This document shows, piece by piece, positions 37,401 to 51,000 of a stretch of 60,000 nucleotides of DNA. A program made the position numbers and the translations under genes. Location: the NCBI GenBank assembly GCA_949358305.1, contig OX442314.1:66846429-66906428 (forward strand), given 5' to 3'. Below the pieces are notes generated by a model that was given only the letters and a program-made list of their open reading frames with translations, was not told the DNA's origin and did not search any database. Numbering within the stretch: position 1 is the first letter of the stretch; each line of letters opens with the position of its first letter. The stretch is from Strigamia acuminata. Its lineage: Eukaryota; Arthropoda; Chilopoda; Geophilomorpha; Linotaeniidae.

Positions 37401-40400
37401 GGTCTTGTGGTGTTTGTGCTAAGTCAACTGTGATGAGATCAAAAGTCTATTCTCCTAAATCATCGGTTGGATGTTTCTAAAACTTACATTGGAGCCTTCT
37501 ACTAAGGTTTAAACACTATTTCTGAACATTCAGAGACATTGGACTTGTGGTGTTTGTGCTAAGTCAACTGCGATGTGAAATGAGCTCAAAATTTTTTTTT
37601 CAAAATTTATTGCTTGGGTGTTGCTAAAACTTATATTGAAGGCTTCTACTAAGGTTTAAACACTATTTCTGAACATTCAGAGACATTGGTCTTGTGGTGT
37701 TTGTGCTGTCAACTGCGATGTGAAATGAGGTCAAAATTTTTTTTTCAAAATTTAATGCTTGGATGTTTCTAAAACTTACATTGGAGCCTTCTACTAAGGT
37801 TTAAACACTATTTCTGAACATTCAGAGACATTGGTCTTATGGTGTTTGTGCTAAGTCAACTGTGATGAGATCAAAAGTCTATTCTCCCAAATCATCGGTT
37901 GGATGTTTCTAAAACTTACATTGGAGCCTTCTATTAAGGTTTAAACACTATTTCTGAACATTCAGAGACATTGGTCTTGTGGTGTTTGTGCTAAGTCAAC
38001 TGTGATGAGATCAAAAGTCTATTCTCCCAAATCATTGGTTGGATGTTTCTAAAACTTACATTGGAGCCTTCTACTAAGGTTTAAACACTATTTCTGAACA
38101 TTCAGACCCATTGGTCTTGTGGTGTTTGTGCTAAGTCAACTGTGATGAGATCAAAGTCTATTCTCCCAAATCATTGGTTGGATGTTTCTAAAACTTACAT
38201 TGGAGCCTTCTACTAAGGTTTAAACACTATTTCTGAACATTCAGAGACATTGGTCTTGTGGTGAGATCAAAAGTCTATTCTCCCAAATCATTGGTTGGGT
38301 GTTTCTAAAACTTACATTGGAGCCTTCTACTAAGGTTTAAACACTATTTCCGAACATTCAGAGACATTGGTCTTGTGGTGTTTGTGCTAAGTCAACTGTG
38401 ATGAGATCAAAAGTCTATTCTCCCAAATCATCGGTTGGATGTTTCTAAAACTTACATTGGAGCCTTCTACTAAGGTTTAAACACTATTTCTGAACATTCA
38501 GAGACATTGGTCTTGTGGTGTTTGTGCTAAGTCAACTGCGATGTGAAATAAGCTCAAAATTTTTTTTTTCAAAATTTATTGCTTGGGTGTTGCTAAAACT
38601 TACATTGAAGGCTTCTACTAAGGTTTAAACACTATTTCTAAACATTCAGAGACATTGGTCTTGTGGTGTTTGTGCTAAGTCAACTGTGATGAGATCAAAA
38701 GTCTATTCTCCTAAATCATCGGTTGGATGTTTCTAAAACTTACATTGGAGCCTTCTACTAAGGTTTAAACACTATTTCTGAACATTCAGAGACATTGGAC
38801 TTGTGGTGTTTGTGCTAAGTCAACTGCGATGTGAAATGAGCTCAAAATTTTTTTTTCAAAATTTATTGCTTGGGTGTTGCTAAAACTTATATTGAAGGCT
38901 TCTACTAAGGTTTAAACACTATTTCTGAACATTCAGAGACATTGGTCTTGTGGTGTTTGTGCTGTCAACTGCGATGTGAAATGAGGTCAAAATTTTTTTT
39001 TCAAAATTTAATGCTTGGATGTTTCTAAAACTTACATTGGAGCCTTCTACTAAGGTTTAAACACTATTTCTGAACATTCAGAGACATTGGTCTTATGGTG
39101 TTTGTGCTAAGTCAACTGTGATGAGATCAAAAGTCTATTCTCCCAAATCATCGGTTGGATGTTTCTAAAACTTACATTGGAGCCTTCTATTAAGGTTTAA
39201 ACACTATTTCTGAACATTCAGAGACATTGGTCTTGTGGTGTTTGTGCTAAGTCAACTGTGATGAGATCAAAAGTCTATTCTCCCAAATCATTGGTTGGAT
39301 GTTTCTAAAACTTACATTGGAGCCTTCTACTAAGGTTTAAACACTATTTCTGAACATTCAGACCCATTGGTCTTGTGGTGTTTGTGCTAAGTCAACTGTG
39401 ATGAGATCAAAGTCTATTCTCCCAAATCATTGGTTGGATGTTTCTAAAACTTACATTGGAGCCTTCTACTAAGGTTTAAACACTATTTCTGAACATTCAG
39501 AGACATTGGTCTTGTGGTGTTTGTGCTAAGTCAACTGTGATGAGATCAAAAGTCTATTCTCCCAAATCATTGGTTGGATGTTTCTAAAACTTACATTGGA
39601 GCCTTCTACTAAGGTTTAAACACTATTTCTGAACATTCAGAGACATTGGTCTTGTGGTGTTTGTGCTAAGTCAACTGTGATGAGATCAAAAGTCTATTCT
39701 CCCAAATCATCGGTTGAATGTTTCTAAAACTTACATTGGAGCCTTCTACTAAGGTTTAAACACTATTTCTGAACATTCAGAGACATTGGTCTTGTGGTGA
39801 GATCAAAAGTCTATTCTCCCAAATCATTGGTTGGGTGTTTCTAAAACTTACATTGGAGCCTTCTACTAAGGTTTAAACACTATTTCCGAACATTCAGAGA
39901 CATTGGTCTTGTGGTGTTTGTGCTAAGTCAACTGTGATGAGATCAAAAGTCTATTCTCCCAAATCATCGGTTGGATGTTTCTAAAACTTACATTGGAGCC
40001 TTCTACTAAGGTTTAAACACTATTTCTGAACATTCAGAGACATTGGTCTTGTGGTGTTTGTGCTAAGTCAACTGCGATGTGAAATAAGCTCAAAATTTTT
40101 TTTTTCAAAATTTATTGCTTGGGTGTTGCTAAAACTTACATTGAAGGCTTCTACTAAGGTTTAAACACTATTTCTAAACATTCAGAGACATTGGTCTTGT
40201 GGTGTTTGTGCTAAGTCAACTGTGATGAGATCAAAAGTCTATTCTCCTAAATCATCGGTTGGATGTTTCTAAAACTTACATTGGAGCCTTCTACTAAGGT
40301 TTAAACACTATTTCTGAACATTCAGAGACATTGGACTTGTGGTGTTTGTGCTAAGTCAACTGCGATGTGAAATGAGCTCAAAATTTTTTTTTCAAAATTT

Positions 40401-42969
40401 ATTGCTTGGGTGTTGCTAAAACTTATATTGAAGGCTTCTACTAAGGTTTAAACACTATTTCTGAACATTCAGAGACATTGGTCTTGTGGTGTTTGTGCTG
40501 TCAACTGCGATGTGAAATGAGGTCAAAATTTTTTTTTCAAAATTTAATGCTTGGATGTTTCTAAAACTTACATTGGAGCCTTCTACTAAGGTTTAAACAC
40601 TATTTCTGAACATTCAGAGACATTGGTCTTATGGTGTTTGTGCTAAGTCAACTGTGATGAGATCAAAAGTCTATTCTCCCAAATCATCGGTTGGATGTTT
40701 CTAAAACTTACATTGGAGCCTTCTATTAAGGTTTAAACACTATTTCTGAACATTCAGAGACATTGGTCTTGTGGTGTTTGTGCTAAGTCAACTGTGATGA
40801 GATCAAAAGTCTATTCTCCCAAATCATTGGTTGGATGTTTCTAAAACTTACATTGGAGCCTTCTACTAAGGTTTAAACACTATTTCTGAACATTCAGACC
40901 CATTGGTCTTGTGGTGTTTGTGCTAAGTCAACTGTGATGAGATCAAAGTCTATTCTCCCAAATCATTGGTTGGATGTTTCTAAAACTTACATTGGAGCCT
41001 TCTACTAAGGTTTAAACACTATTTCTGAACATTCAGAGACATTGGTCTTGTGGTGTTTGTGCTAAGTCAACTGTGATGAGATCAAAAGTCTATTCTCCCA
41101 AATCATCGGTTGGATGTTTCTAAAACTTACATTGGAGCCTTCTACTAAGGTTTAAACACTATTTCTGAACATTCAGAGACATTGGTCTTGTGGTGTTTGT
41201 GCTAAGTCAACTGCGATGTGAAATAAGCTCAAAATTTTTTTTTTCAAAATTTATTGCTTGGATGTTGCTAAAACTTACATTGAAGGCTTCTACTAAGGTT
41301 TAAACACTATTTCTAAACATTCAGAGACATTGGTCTTGTGGTTTTTGTGCTAAGTCAACTGTGATGAGATCAAAAGTCTATTCTCCCAAATCATCGGTTG
41401 GATGTTTCTAAAACTTACATTGGAGCCTTCTACTAAGGTTTAAACACTATTTCTGAACATTCAGAGACATTGGACTTGTGGTGTTTGTGCTAAGTCAACT
41501 GCGATGTGAAATGAGCTCAAAATTTTTTTTTCAAAATTTATTGCTTGGGTGTTGCTAAAACTTATATTGAAGGCTTCTACTAAGGTTTAAACACTATTTC
41601 TGAACATTCAGAGACATTGGTCTTGTGGTGTTTGTGCTGTCAACTGCGATGTGAAATGAGGTCAAAATTTTTTTTTCAAAATTTAATGCTTGGATGTTTC
41701 TAAAACTTACATTGGAGCCTTCTACTAAGGTTTAAACACTATTTCTGAACATTCAGAGACATTGGTCTTATGGTGTTTGTGCTAAGTCAACTGTGATGAG
41801 ATCAAAAGTCTATTCTCCCAAATCATCGGTTGGATGTTTCTAAAACTTACATTGGAGCCTTCTACTAAGGTTTAAATACTATTTCTGAACATTCAGAGAC
41901 ATTGGTCTTGTGGTGTTTGTGCTAAGTCAACTGTGATGAGATCAAAAGTCTATTCTCCCAAATCATTGGTTGGATGTTTCTAAAACTTATATTGGAGCCT
42001 TCTACTAAGGTTTAAACACTATTTCTGAACATTCAGACCCATTGGTCTTGTGGTGTTTGTGCTAAGTCAACTGTGATGAGATCAAAAGTCTATTCTCCCA
42101 AATCATTGCTTGAATCTTGCTAAAACTTACATTGAAGGCTTCTACTAAGGTTTAAACACTATTTCTGAACATTCAGAGACATTGGTCTTGTGGTGTTTGT
42201 GCTAAGTCAACTGTGATGAGATCAAAGTCTATTCTCCCAAATCATTGGTTGGATGTTTCTAAAACTTACATTGGAGCCTTCTACTAAGGTTTAAACACTA
42301 TTTCTGAACATTCAGAGACATTGGTCTTGTGGTGTTTGTGCTAAGTCAACTGTGATGAGATCAAAAGTCTATTCTCCCAAATCATTGGTTGGATGTTTCT
42401 AAAACTTACATTGGAGCCTTCTACTAAGGTTTAAACACTATTTCTGAACATTCAGAGACATTGGTCTTGTGGTGTTTGTGCTAAGTCAACTGTGATGAGA
42501 TCAAAAGTCTATTCTCCCAAATCATCGGTTGAATGTTTCTAAAACTTACATTGGAGCCTTCTACTAAAGTTTAAACACTATTTCTGAACATTCAGAGACA
42601 TTGGTCTTGTGGTGTTTGTGCTAAGTCAACTGTGATGAGATCAAAAGTCTATTCTCCCAAATCATTGGTTGGATGTTTCTAAAACTTACATTGGAGCCTT
42701 CTACTAAGGTTTAAACACTATTTCTGAACATTCAGAGACATTGGTCTTGTGGTGTTTGTGCTAAGTCAACTGTGATGAGATCAAAAGTCTATTCTCCCAA
42801 ATCATTGGTTGGATGTTTCTAAAACTTACATTGGAGCCTTCTACTAAGGTTTAAACACTATTTCTGAACATTCAGAGACATTGGTCTTGTGGTGTTTGTG
42901 CTAAGTCAACTGTGATGAGATCAAAAGTCTATTCTCCCAAATCATCGGTTGAATGTTTCTAAAACTTAC

Positions 42970-43086
42970 ATTGGAGCCTTCTACTAAGGTTTAAACACTA
43001 TTTCTGAACATTCAGAGACATTGGTCTTGTGGTGAGATCAAAAGTCTATTCTCCCAAATCATTGGTTGGGTGTTTCTAAAACTTAC
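42970..43086. repeat. Example of the 117-bp deletion monomer
   Basis: This monomer lacks 23 bp that start TTTGTGCTAAG: GTGGTG runs directly into AGATCAAAAG. It is followed by GGGTGTTTCTAAAAC and then by a monomer with TTTCCGAACATTC. The same linked set occurs near 32070, 37001, 38259, 39794, 43031, 46139 and 55591. Confidence 0.85.
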
Positions 43087-46000
43087 ATTGGAGCCTTCTA
43101 CTAAGGTTTAAACACTATTTCCGAACATTCAGAGACATTGGTCTTGTGGTGTTTGTGCTAAGTCAACTGTGATGAGATCAAAAGTCTATTCTCCCAAATC
43201 ATCGGTTGGATGTTTCTAAAACTTACATTGGAGCCTTCTACTAAGGTTTAAACACTATTTCTGAACATTCAGAGACATTGGTCTTGTGGTGTTTGTGCTA
43301 AGTCAACTGCGATGTGAAATAAGCTCAAAATTTTTTTTTTCAAAATTTATTGCTTGGGTGTTGCTAAAACTTACATTGAAGGCTTCTACTAAGGTTTAAA
43401 CACTATTTCTAAACATTCAGAGACATTGGTCTTGTGGTGTTTGTGCTAAGTCAACTGTGATGAGATCAAAAGTCTATTCTCCTAAATCATCGGTTGGATG
43501 TTTCTAAAACTTACATTGGAGCCTTCTACTAAGGTTTAAACACTATTTCTGAACATTCAGAGACATTGGACTTGTGGTGTTTGTGCTAAGTCAACTGCGA
43601 TGTGAAATGAGCTCAAAATTTTTTTTTCAAAATTTATTGCTTGGGTGTTGCTAAAACTTATATTGAAGGCTTCTACTAAGGTTTAAACACTATTTCTGAA
43701 CATTCAGAGACATTGGTCTTGTGGTGTTTGTGCTGTCAACTGCGATGTGAAATGAGGTCAAAATTTTTTTTTCAAAATTTAATGCTTGGATGTTTCTAAA
43801 ACTTACATTGGAGCCTTCTACTAAGGTTTAAACACTATTTCTGAACATTCAGAGACATTGGTCTTATGGTGTTTGTGCTAAGTCAACTGTGATGAGATCA
43901 AAAGTCTATTCTCCCAAATCATCGGTTGGATGTTTCTAAAACTTACATTGGAGCCTTCTATTAAGGTTTAAACACTATTTCTGAACATTCAGAGACATTG
44001 GTCTTGTGGTGTTTGTGCTAAGTCAACTGTGATGAGATCAAAAGTCTATTCTCCCAAATCATTGGTTGGATGTTTCTAAAACTTACATTGGAGCCTTCTA
44101 CTAAGGTTTAAACACTATTTCTGAACATTCAGACCCATTGGTCTTGTGGTGTTTGTGCTAAGTCAACTGTGATGAGATCAAAGTCTATTCTCCCAAATCA
44201 TTGGTTGGATGTTTCTAAAACTTACATTGGAGCCTTCTACTAAGGTTTAAACACTATTTCTGAACATTCAGAGACATTGGTCTTGTGGTGTTTGTGCTAA
44301 GTCAACTGTGATGAGATCAAAAGTCTATTCTCCCAAATCATTGGTTGGATGTTTCTAAAACTTACATTGGAGCCTTCTACTAAGGTTTAAACACTATTTC
44401 TGAACATTCAGAGACATTGGTCTTGTGGTGTTTGTGCTAAGTCAACTGTGATGTGAAATAAGCTCAAAATTTTTTTTTCAAAATTTATTGCTTGGGTGTT
44501 GCTAAAACTTATATTGAAGGCTTCTACTAAGGTTTAAACACTATTTCTGAACATTCAGAGACATTGGTCTTGTGGTGTTTGTGCTAAGTCAACTGCGATG
44601 TAAAATGAGCTCAAAATTTTTTTTTCAAAATTTATTGCTTGGGTGTTGCTAAAACTTATATTGAAGGCTTCTACTAAGGTTTAAACACTATTTCTGAACA
44701 TTCAGAGACATTGGACTTGTGGTGTTTGTGCTAAGTCAACTGTGATGAGATCAAAAGTCTATTCTCCCAAATCATCGGTTGGATGTTTCTAAAACTTACA
44801 TTGGAGCCTTCTACTAAGGTTTAAACACTATTTCTGAACATTCAGAGACATTGGTCTTGTGGTGTTTGTGCTAAGTCAACTGTGATGAGATCAAAAGTCT
44901 ATTCTCCCAAATCATCGGTTGGATGTTTCTAAAACTTACATTGGAGCCTTCTATTAAGGTTTAAACACTATTTCTGAACATTCAGAGACATTGGTCTTGT
45001 GGTGTTTGTGCTAAGTCAACTGTGATGAGATCAAAAGTCTATTCTCCCAAATCATTGGTTGGATGTTTCTAAAACTTACATTGGAGCCTTCTACTAAGGT
45101 TTAAACACTATTTCTGAACATTCAGACCCATTGGTCTTGTGGTGTTTGTGCTAAGTCAACTGTGATGAGATCAAAGTCTATTCTCCCAAATCATTGGTTG
45201 GATGTTTCTAAAACTTACATTGGAGCCTTCTACTAAGGTTTAAACACTATTTCTGAACATTCAGAGACATTGGTCTTGTGGTGTTTGTGCTAAGTCAACT
45301 GTGATGAGATCAAAAGTCTATTCTCCCAAATCATCGGTTGGATGTTTCTAAAACTTACATTGGAGCCTTCTACTAAGGTTTAAACACTATTTCTGAACAT
45401 TCAGAGACATTGGTCTTGTGGTGTTTGTGCTAAGTCAACTGCGATGTGAAATAAGCTCAAAATTTTTTTTTTCAAAATTTATTGCTTGGGTGTTGCTAAA
45501 ACTTACATTGAAGGCTTCTACTAAGGTTTAAACACTATTTCTAAACATTCAGAGACATTGGTCTTGTGGTTTTTGTGCTAAGTCAACTGTGATGAGATCA
45601 AAAGTCTATTCTCCCAAATCATCGGTTGGATGTTTCTAAAACTTACATTGGAGCCTTCTACTAAGGTTTAAACACTATTTCTGAACATTCAGAGACATTG
45701 GACTTGTGGTGTTTGTGCTAAGTCAACTGCGATGTGAAATGAGCTCAAATTTTTTTTTTCAAAATTTATTGCTTGGGTGTTGCTAAAACTTATATTGAAG
45801 GCTTCTACTAAGGTTTAAACACTATTTCTGAACATTCAGAGACATTGGTCTTGTGGTGTTTGTGCTGTCAACTGCGATGTGAAATGAGGTCAAAATTTTT
45901 TTTTCAAAATTTAATGCTTGGATGTTTCTAAAACTTACATTGGAGCCTTCTACTAAGGTTTAAACACTATTTCTGAACATTCAGAGACATTGGTCTTGTG

Positions 46001-46854
46001 GTGTTTGTGCTAAGTCAACTGTGATGAGATCAAAAGTCTATTCTCCCAAATCATTGCTTGGATGTTGCTAAAACTTACATTGGAGCCTTCTACTAAGGTT
46101 TAAACACTATTTCTGAACATTCAGAGACATTGGTCTTGTGGTGAGATCAAAAGTCTATTCTCCCAAATCATTGGTTGGGTGTTTCTAAAACTTACATTGG
46201 AGCCTTCTACTAAGGTTTAAACACTATTTCCGAACATTCAGAGACATTGGTCTTGTGGTGTTTGTGCTAAGTCAACTGTGATGAGATCAAAAGTCTATTC
46301 TCCCAAATCATCGGTTGAATGTTTCTAAAACTTACATTGGAGCCTTCTACTAAAGTTTAAACACTATTTCTGAACATTCAGAGACATTGGTCTTGTGGTG
46401 TTTGTGCTAAGTCAACTGTGATGAGATCAAAAGTCTATTCTCCCAAATCATTGGTTGGATGTTTCTAAAACTTACATTGGAGCCTTCTACTAAGGTTTAA
46501 ACACTATTTCTGAACATTCAGAGACATTGGTCTTGTGGTGTTTGTGCTAAGTCAACTGTGATGAGATCAAAAGTCTATTCTCCCAAATCATTGGTTGGAT
46601 GTTTCTAAAACTTACATTGGAGCCTTCTACTAAGGTTTAAACACTATTTCTGAACATTCAGAGACATTGGTCTTGTGGTGTTTGTGCTAAGTCAACTGTG
46701 ATGAGATCAAAAGTCTATTCTCCCAAATCATCGGTTGAATGTTTCTAAAACTTACATTGGAGCCTTCTACTAAAGTTTAAACACTATTTCTGAACATTCA
46801 GAGACATTGGTCTTGTGGTGTTTGTGCTAAGTCAACTGTGATGAGATCAAAAGT

Positions 46855-46858
46855 CTAT
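46855..46858. repeat. Target-site duplication CTAT, left of the Gypsy element
   Basis: The satellite AAGTCTAT is cut here and resumes as CTATTCTCCC at 54202. Removing the element and one CTAT restores a normal monomer. Confidence 0.9.
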
Positions 46859-47402
46859 TGTTACGTGTGGGTTGGGGTGATCCACACACATAACAAATGC
46901 TAATTAATTTAGCAAAGACCTTGAAATCCTTTAGGTGAAATGATTGAGAGAACTGATTTATCATTTAAATAAATCTCTTTTATTCTATGGGATTTATTAC
47001 AAACTTAACAAAATCAAATGATAAACATAATCCTTTATTTTACATAAACATAAAGCAAGAAAGCAAGAATGATAATCAAATTATATCTCTATGAATTTGG
47101 AAAGGCGGGGTGGGACCAAGCGCTGTGTGCGCTGGTCCACAGAAGCCTTTACTTACCATGTTAACTGTTTGAGGCTCAGAACATTTCTGCTCTCTCAAAC
47201 CCACTTAGCTCACCAGGTAAACTCTGGGTCCACCCCCGCTCTACTTGATTGATTAGTCCAGTTGCCCTGTGCATAATTAACACAGTGACAACTGGTGAGC
47301 GGATTTGGAAACTCCAGTGTGCCTAGTGAGAGCTTTCAGAATTAATTCTCTAAACAGAGCGTTTAGGCCCGCTGTCGTACAGCGAGGTCTGCGCTCGTAA
47401 CA
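46859..47402 (-). repeat. Gypsy 3' LTR
   Basis: 544 bp, matched by eye without differences to 53658-54201 at a constant offset of 6,799. On the transcribed strand it starts TGTTACGAGCGCAG and ends CACACGTAACA. Minus-strand AATAAA motifs occur at 47034-47039 and 46979-46984, the latter about 120 nt from the LTR end, which suits a polyadenylation signal. Confidence 0.93.
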
Positions 47403-47414
47403 GCCCCCCCCTTT
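47403..47414 (-). promoter_or_regulatory. Polypurine tract of Gypsy element
   Basis: On the minus strand AAAGGGGGGGGC directly abuts the 3' LTR. An RNase-H-resistant purine run at this place primes plus-strand DNA synthesis in LTR elements and independently confirms minus-strand orientation. Confidence 0.85.
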
Positions 47415-47715
47415 GAAAAATTTTGGTCTCCAAAATTCAAATTGTTTCAAATGGAAATACCCCCAAATTTCTACTTCGAGATTATCATTTTCACTTCTAA
47501 CTTTCAACATCATTCTTGCTTTTCACAAAATTATTAACAAAATTTACGAGAATTGTTCTATTACCTTTATATCCCTCAATTCTTAGTTTAACAAAACTTT
47601 TCTTGGAAAAGCCAATTACATAAAATTAAACTCTTCGTGTTTATTTATACACAAGAGAAAATCTAAAACAAAATTTTACACAAAATTATACCGATAACAA
47701 TTGTAATTTCGATTT
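47415..47715 (-). other. Gypsy 3' untranslated region
   Basis: About 300 bp of AT-rich sequence between the small downstream ORF and the polypurine tract. I see no domain, structure or further ORF that can be supported. Confidence 0.6.
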
Positions 47716-47913
47716 TTAATCTTCTTCGATTTCTTCAATTGTCACGTCCTCCTCGAAAGGTATTAGTTGATCTTTAATGATCTCCAACGCAATTCGGCTT
47801 CTTAAATCGTAAGTTTGTCGTGATGTCATTCCGACTCGCTTATCTATCGTCGTTTCGTCCTCCTCTGTTAACTTAGTATCCAAATCGGACAAAGATATTT
47901 GTTCGTCCATCAT
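47716..47913 (-). CDS. Small acidic ORF downstream of pol (65 aa), unknown product
   Basis: ATG at 47913 on the element's coding strand, 100 bp after the pol stop. The 65-residue product is acidic at both ends (EEDETT near 17; ending IEEIEED) with a basic patch (DKRVGMTSRQ). No signal peptide or membrane segment is present, so it is not an envelope. Residues 2-25 (MDEQISLSDL...) resemble the tail of pol near residue 1209 (SDEDQISLKSL...), which may mean the ORF arose by duplication of the pol 3' end or is a relic of it. Expression would need a spliced or subgenomic RNA, or reinitiation. I do not recognise a family. Confidence 0.4.
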   Translation of the reverse strand: MMDEQISLSDLDTKLTEEDETTIDKRVGMTSRQTYDLRSRIALEIIKDQLIPFEEDVTIEEIEED

Positions 47914-48013
47914 AAATTATCCAACTTCTAAGTCGAAACACAATGTTAAGCAGTTTTACTTACTGGCCTCTCGCTTAATCGCTCAATAAAGTCGAACTTT
48001 CTGCGCAAGGTGT

Positions 48014-51000
48014 TCAATAAAACCGGCGATAATTTGTCCGTGCTCGTGGTCTTAACCGCTCAGAACGGAAATCACGTGTTTCGTCAGCGACGTCCTCTGT
48101 TGGCAATTTCTTCGAACGTTCCTCCGATGTCACTTCCGGCTCGAACAACGATTTCAAAGAAATCTGATCCTCGTCACTTATGAATCTTTCTTGGCATGGT
48201 TTTTTTGATTGTTTTAGTGCTTTTTTAGTGTTAATTCTAACTTCTTCAATTCCTTTACTTTCCATCAACTTAGTTTTGTTAGAATTTTCCGCCTTCACCT
48301 CAGTTTCACTATTCCTATCCATAATTATGGATACTTCTTTCCTTGGCTTGTAAGGTTTTAACCTTTCCACGTTTACAATGTCTGATTTTTTACCAGTTGA
48401 ATCTACTATTTGGTAATCGTTTGGTGCAGTTCGGCGCACTATTTCGTAAGGACCAGAATATTGTGGCAGTAATTTCTCACTGAGTCCAACCTTTCTGTTC
48501 GGTTTTTTCAAATAAACGTATTCTCCAGGCTCGAACTCCACAACCTTTCTGTTCTTATCAAATCTTTCTTTGCTTTTAGCTGACATCTGCTCCAGTCTCT
48601 GGTTTGAGATTCTCCTTGCTGCCTCGATGAATTTGGCAGTTCTCAAAGTGAATTCCTTCTTCGGGAGATTCAGATTCACATCGACGTTAACATCTGCTTC
48701 ATACCCCCTTAATAAAAAGTATGGGGTATATCCAGTTGTCTCGTGAACCGACGTGTTGTACGAGAATAACAGGTGTGGCAGGAAATCATCCCAGTCCGTA
48801 TGATCTTCATTTACGTAGTTCAGAAGCATTTTCGCAAGTGTTGCGTTAAAACGCTCCGTTAAACCGTTTGTCCTGGCATGATATCCGCTAGTTGTTTTAT
48901 GTTTTGATTTATAGAGTCTCGAGACCTCCTCCATCAATTCATTTCTGTATTCTGTACCACGGTCAGTCAGAATTTCCCTTGGAGATCCTTCTTTCACCAT
49001 TATCTCATAAACTAAAGCATCCGCTGCTGCAATGGCCGTGCAAGTTGGTGACGCTCTCGCACAGACCGCTCTAGATAAATAGTCCGTCATAACAAACACA
49101 TAATTATTCCCTTTCTTTGAAGTCGGGAATTTTCCTAAAGTGTCCATTCCTACTCTTTGGAATGGTCTGGTCACGGTTGTCCAGGGTTGCAATAATCCTT
49201 TTGGTGGTGTGGTATCCGTTTTTGCTGCAGCGCACTTCTTGCAGGACAAGACGTAGTCTCTGACCTCTGCATAAATTCTGGGCCAATGGAATCTGGTGCT
49301 TATTCTTTTCCAAGTTTTCGACAGGCCCAGATGAGCTCCTGGAAGGCCATCATGCATCTCGTGCAGAACATCTTGCTGTAAGTGTTTTGGCACAACCAGT
49401 AGTAACCTTTCGTTGCCCAGGAAATTCTTCCTTCTGAACAAAACTTCATCCTGGAGCACGAACTGTTGTAAAGATCGTCTCTTCTTTTTCGAAAGGCGCT
49501 CAATATCTCGAAGTGCATCAACGTATTCCTTCAGCTTCTGATCCTTTCGCTGCTCGGCAGGTAGGTCCAGATTTTCCAGTAGCAACAAAGGTAAATCAAT
49601 TATTTCTTCTTCGCCCACTGCCTCAGGAATACGACTTAACGCATCTGCATCTTGATGTTTTTTACCACTCTTGTGAATGACCTCGTAGTCATAGTCCACC
49701 AATTGGAGTGACCATCTGGTGAGTCGTCCGTTGGGATTTCTCACTGTTTTGAGCCACTGCAACGCTGAATGGTCCGTAATAACGTAGAACTTTTGGCCAT
49801 ACAAGTAAGGTCGGAACTTTTGTATACCAAAGATGATTGCAAGGCACTCACGCTCCGTTGTATCATAGTTCTGCTCTGCTTTGCTAAGCAGTCGGCTAGC
49901 GTAGGCTACGACATGTTCTTGTTTATTTATCTTTTGTTTCAGCACAACTCCTAATCCATATGCACTGGCGTCAGTAGAGATCATAAAGGGCTCGCTGAAA
50001 TTTGGATGAGCCAGCACTGGAACTGTCGTTAGGGCCGTCTTCAGCTTCTGGAACGCTTCATCGTGTGGCGGTCCCCAATCATACTTTTCTTCTTTCTTTG
50101 TCAGATTTACAAGGCACTTGGACACGTCTGAAAAACCACGAATAAATTTGCGATAATAAGAACATAATCCAAGAAATCCTTGCAACTGCTTTACTGTTGT
50201 TGGTTTTGGGAACTTCGCCACGGACTCCAAATTACGTGGATCCGGTGAAACTCCTTTTGCATTGATGACGTGTCCCAAATACTTAATGGTATCCGTTCCA
50301 AAAGTGCATTTACTTAATTTGACCTTTAAATTCGCCGTGCGCAATTTCGAAAAGACGTTGTCTAAATCAACCAAATGCTGGTCGAATGTCTTTGAAAAGA
50401 TGATCAGATCGTCCAAGTAGGCTATACACACTTTTCCTAGGAGGTTACCAAGCACTTTGTTCATGAGCTTTTGGAATGCCGCAGGACTATTACACAAGCC
50501 CTGGCCCAGTACATTAAATTCGTAATGACCGGAAGACGTTGTGAACGCAGTCTTTTCCTTATCCTCCTCATCAATCTCGACTTGGAAATATCCCTGGATT
50601 AAATCCATCATGGAAAAATACTTCGCACCTGACAGTTGGTCTAAGGTGTCGTCGATTCGGGGGAGTGGATAAACCATCTTCTTAGTCACTGCATTCAGCC
50701 GCCTCCAATCAACACAGAATCTCCATTTGCCATCACGTCTCTTAATTAAAAGCACTGGCGCACTCCATGGACTCTCGGACTCTCTGATTACATCCATTTC
50801 AAGCAGTTTCTGGGTTTCCTCTGCTTCGACTTCTTTCTCTTTCATGGATCGGCGATATGGCTGCAGGTGAATTGGCTGTGCATCACCTGTGTCTATTTTA
50901 TGCTTGTAGACCTTTACTCTGCCTAAATCCTGATCTGAAGTGGCAAATCTATCTTCATTCTTACGCAGTAGGTTCTTCAGCTGCTCCTTTTGGTTTGTAT

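Larger units (their letters stand above)
34406..46858. repeat. Satellite array, block 3
   Basis: About 12.45 kb of the same satellite, opening with the CTTATGG monomer that normally follows a GCTGTCAACTG monomer, so the transposon cut the array without other rearrangement. Larger repeats are visible: the stretch from 34.4 kb, with CAGACCCATTGG near 34731 and 35868, recurs from 40.6 kb at an offset of about 6,168 bp. Blocks carrying the 117-bp deletion monomer recur near 37.0, 38.26, 39.8, 43.03 and 46.14 kb. The block ends inside a monomer at AGTCTAT, where the Gypsy element enters. No coding sequence is credible. Confidence 0.96.
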
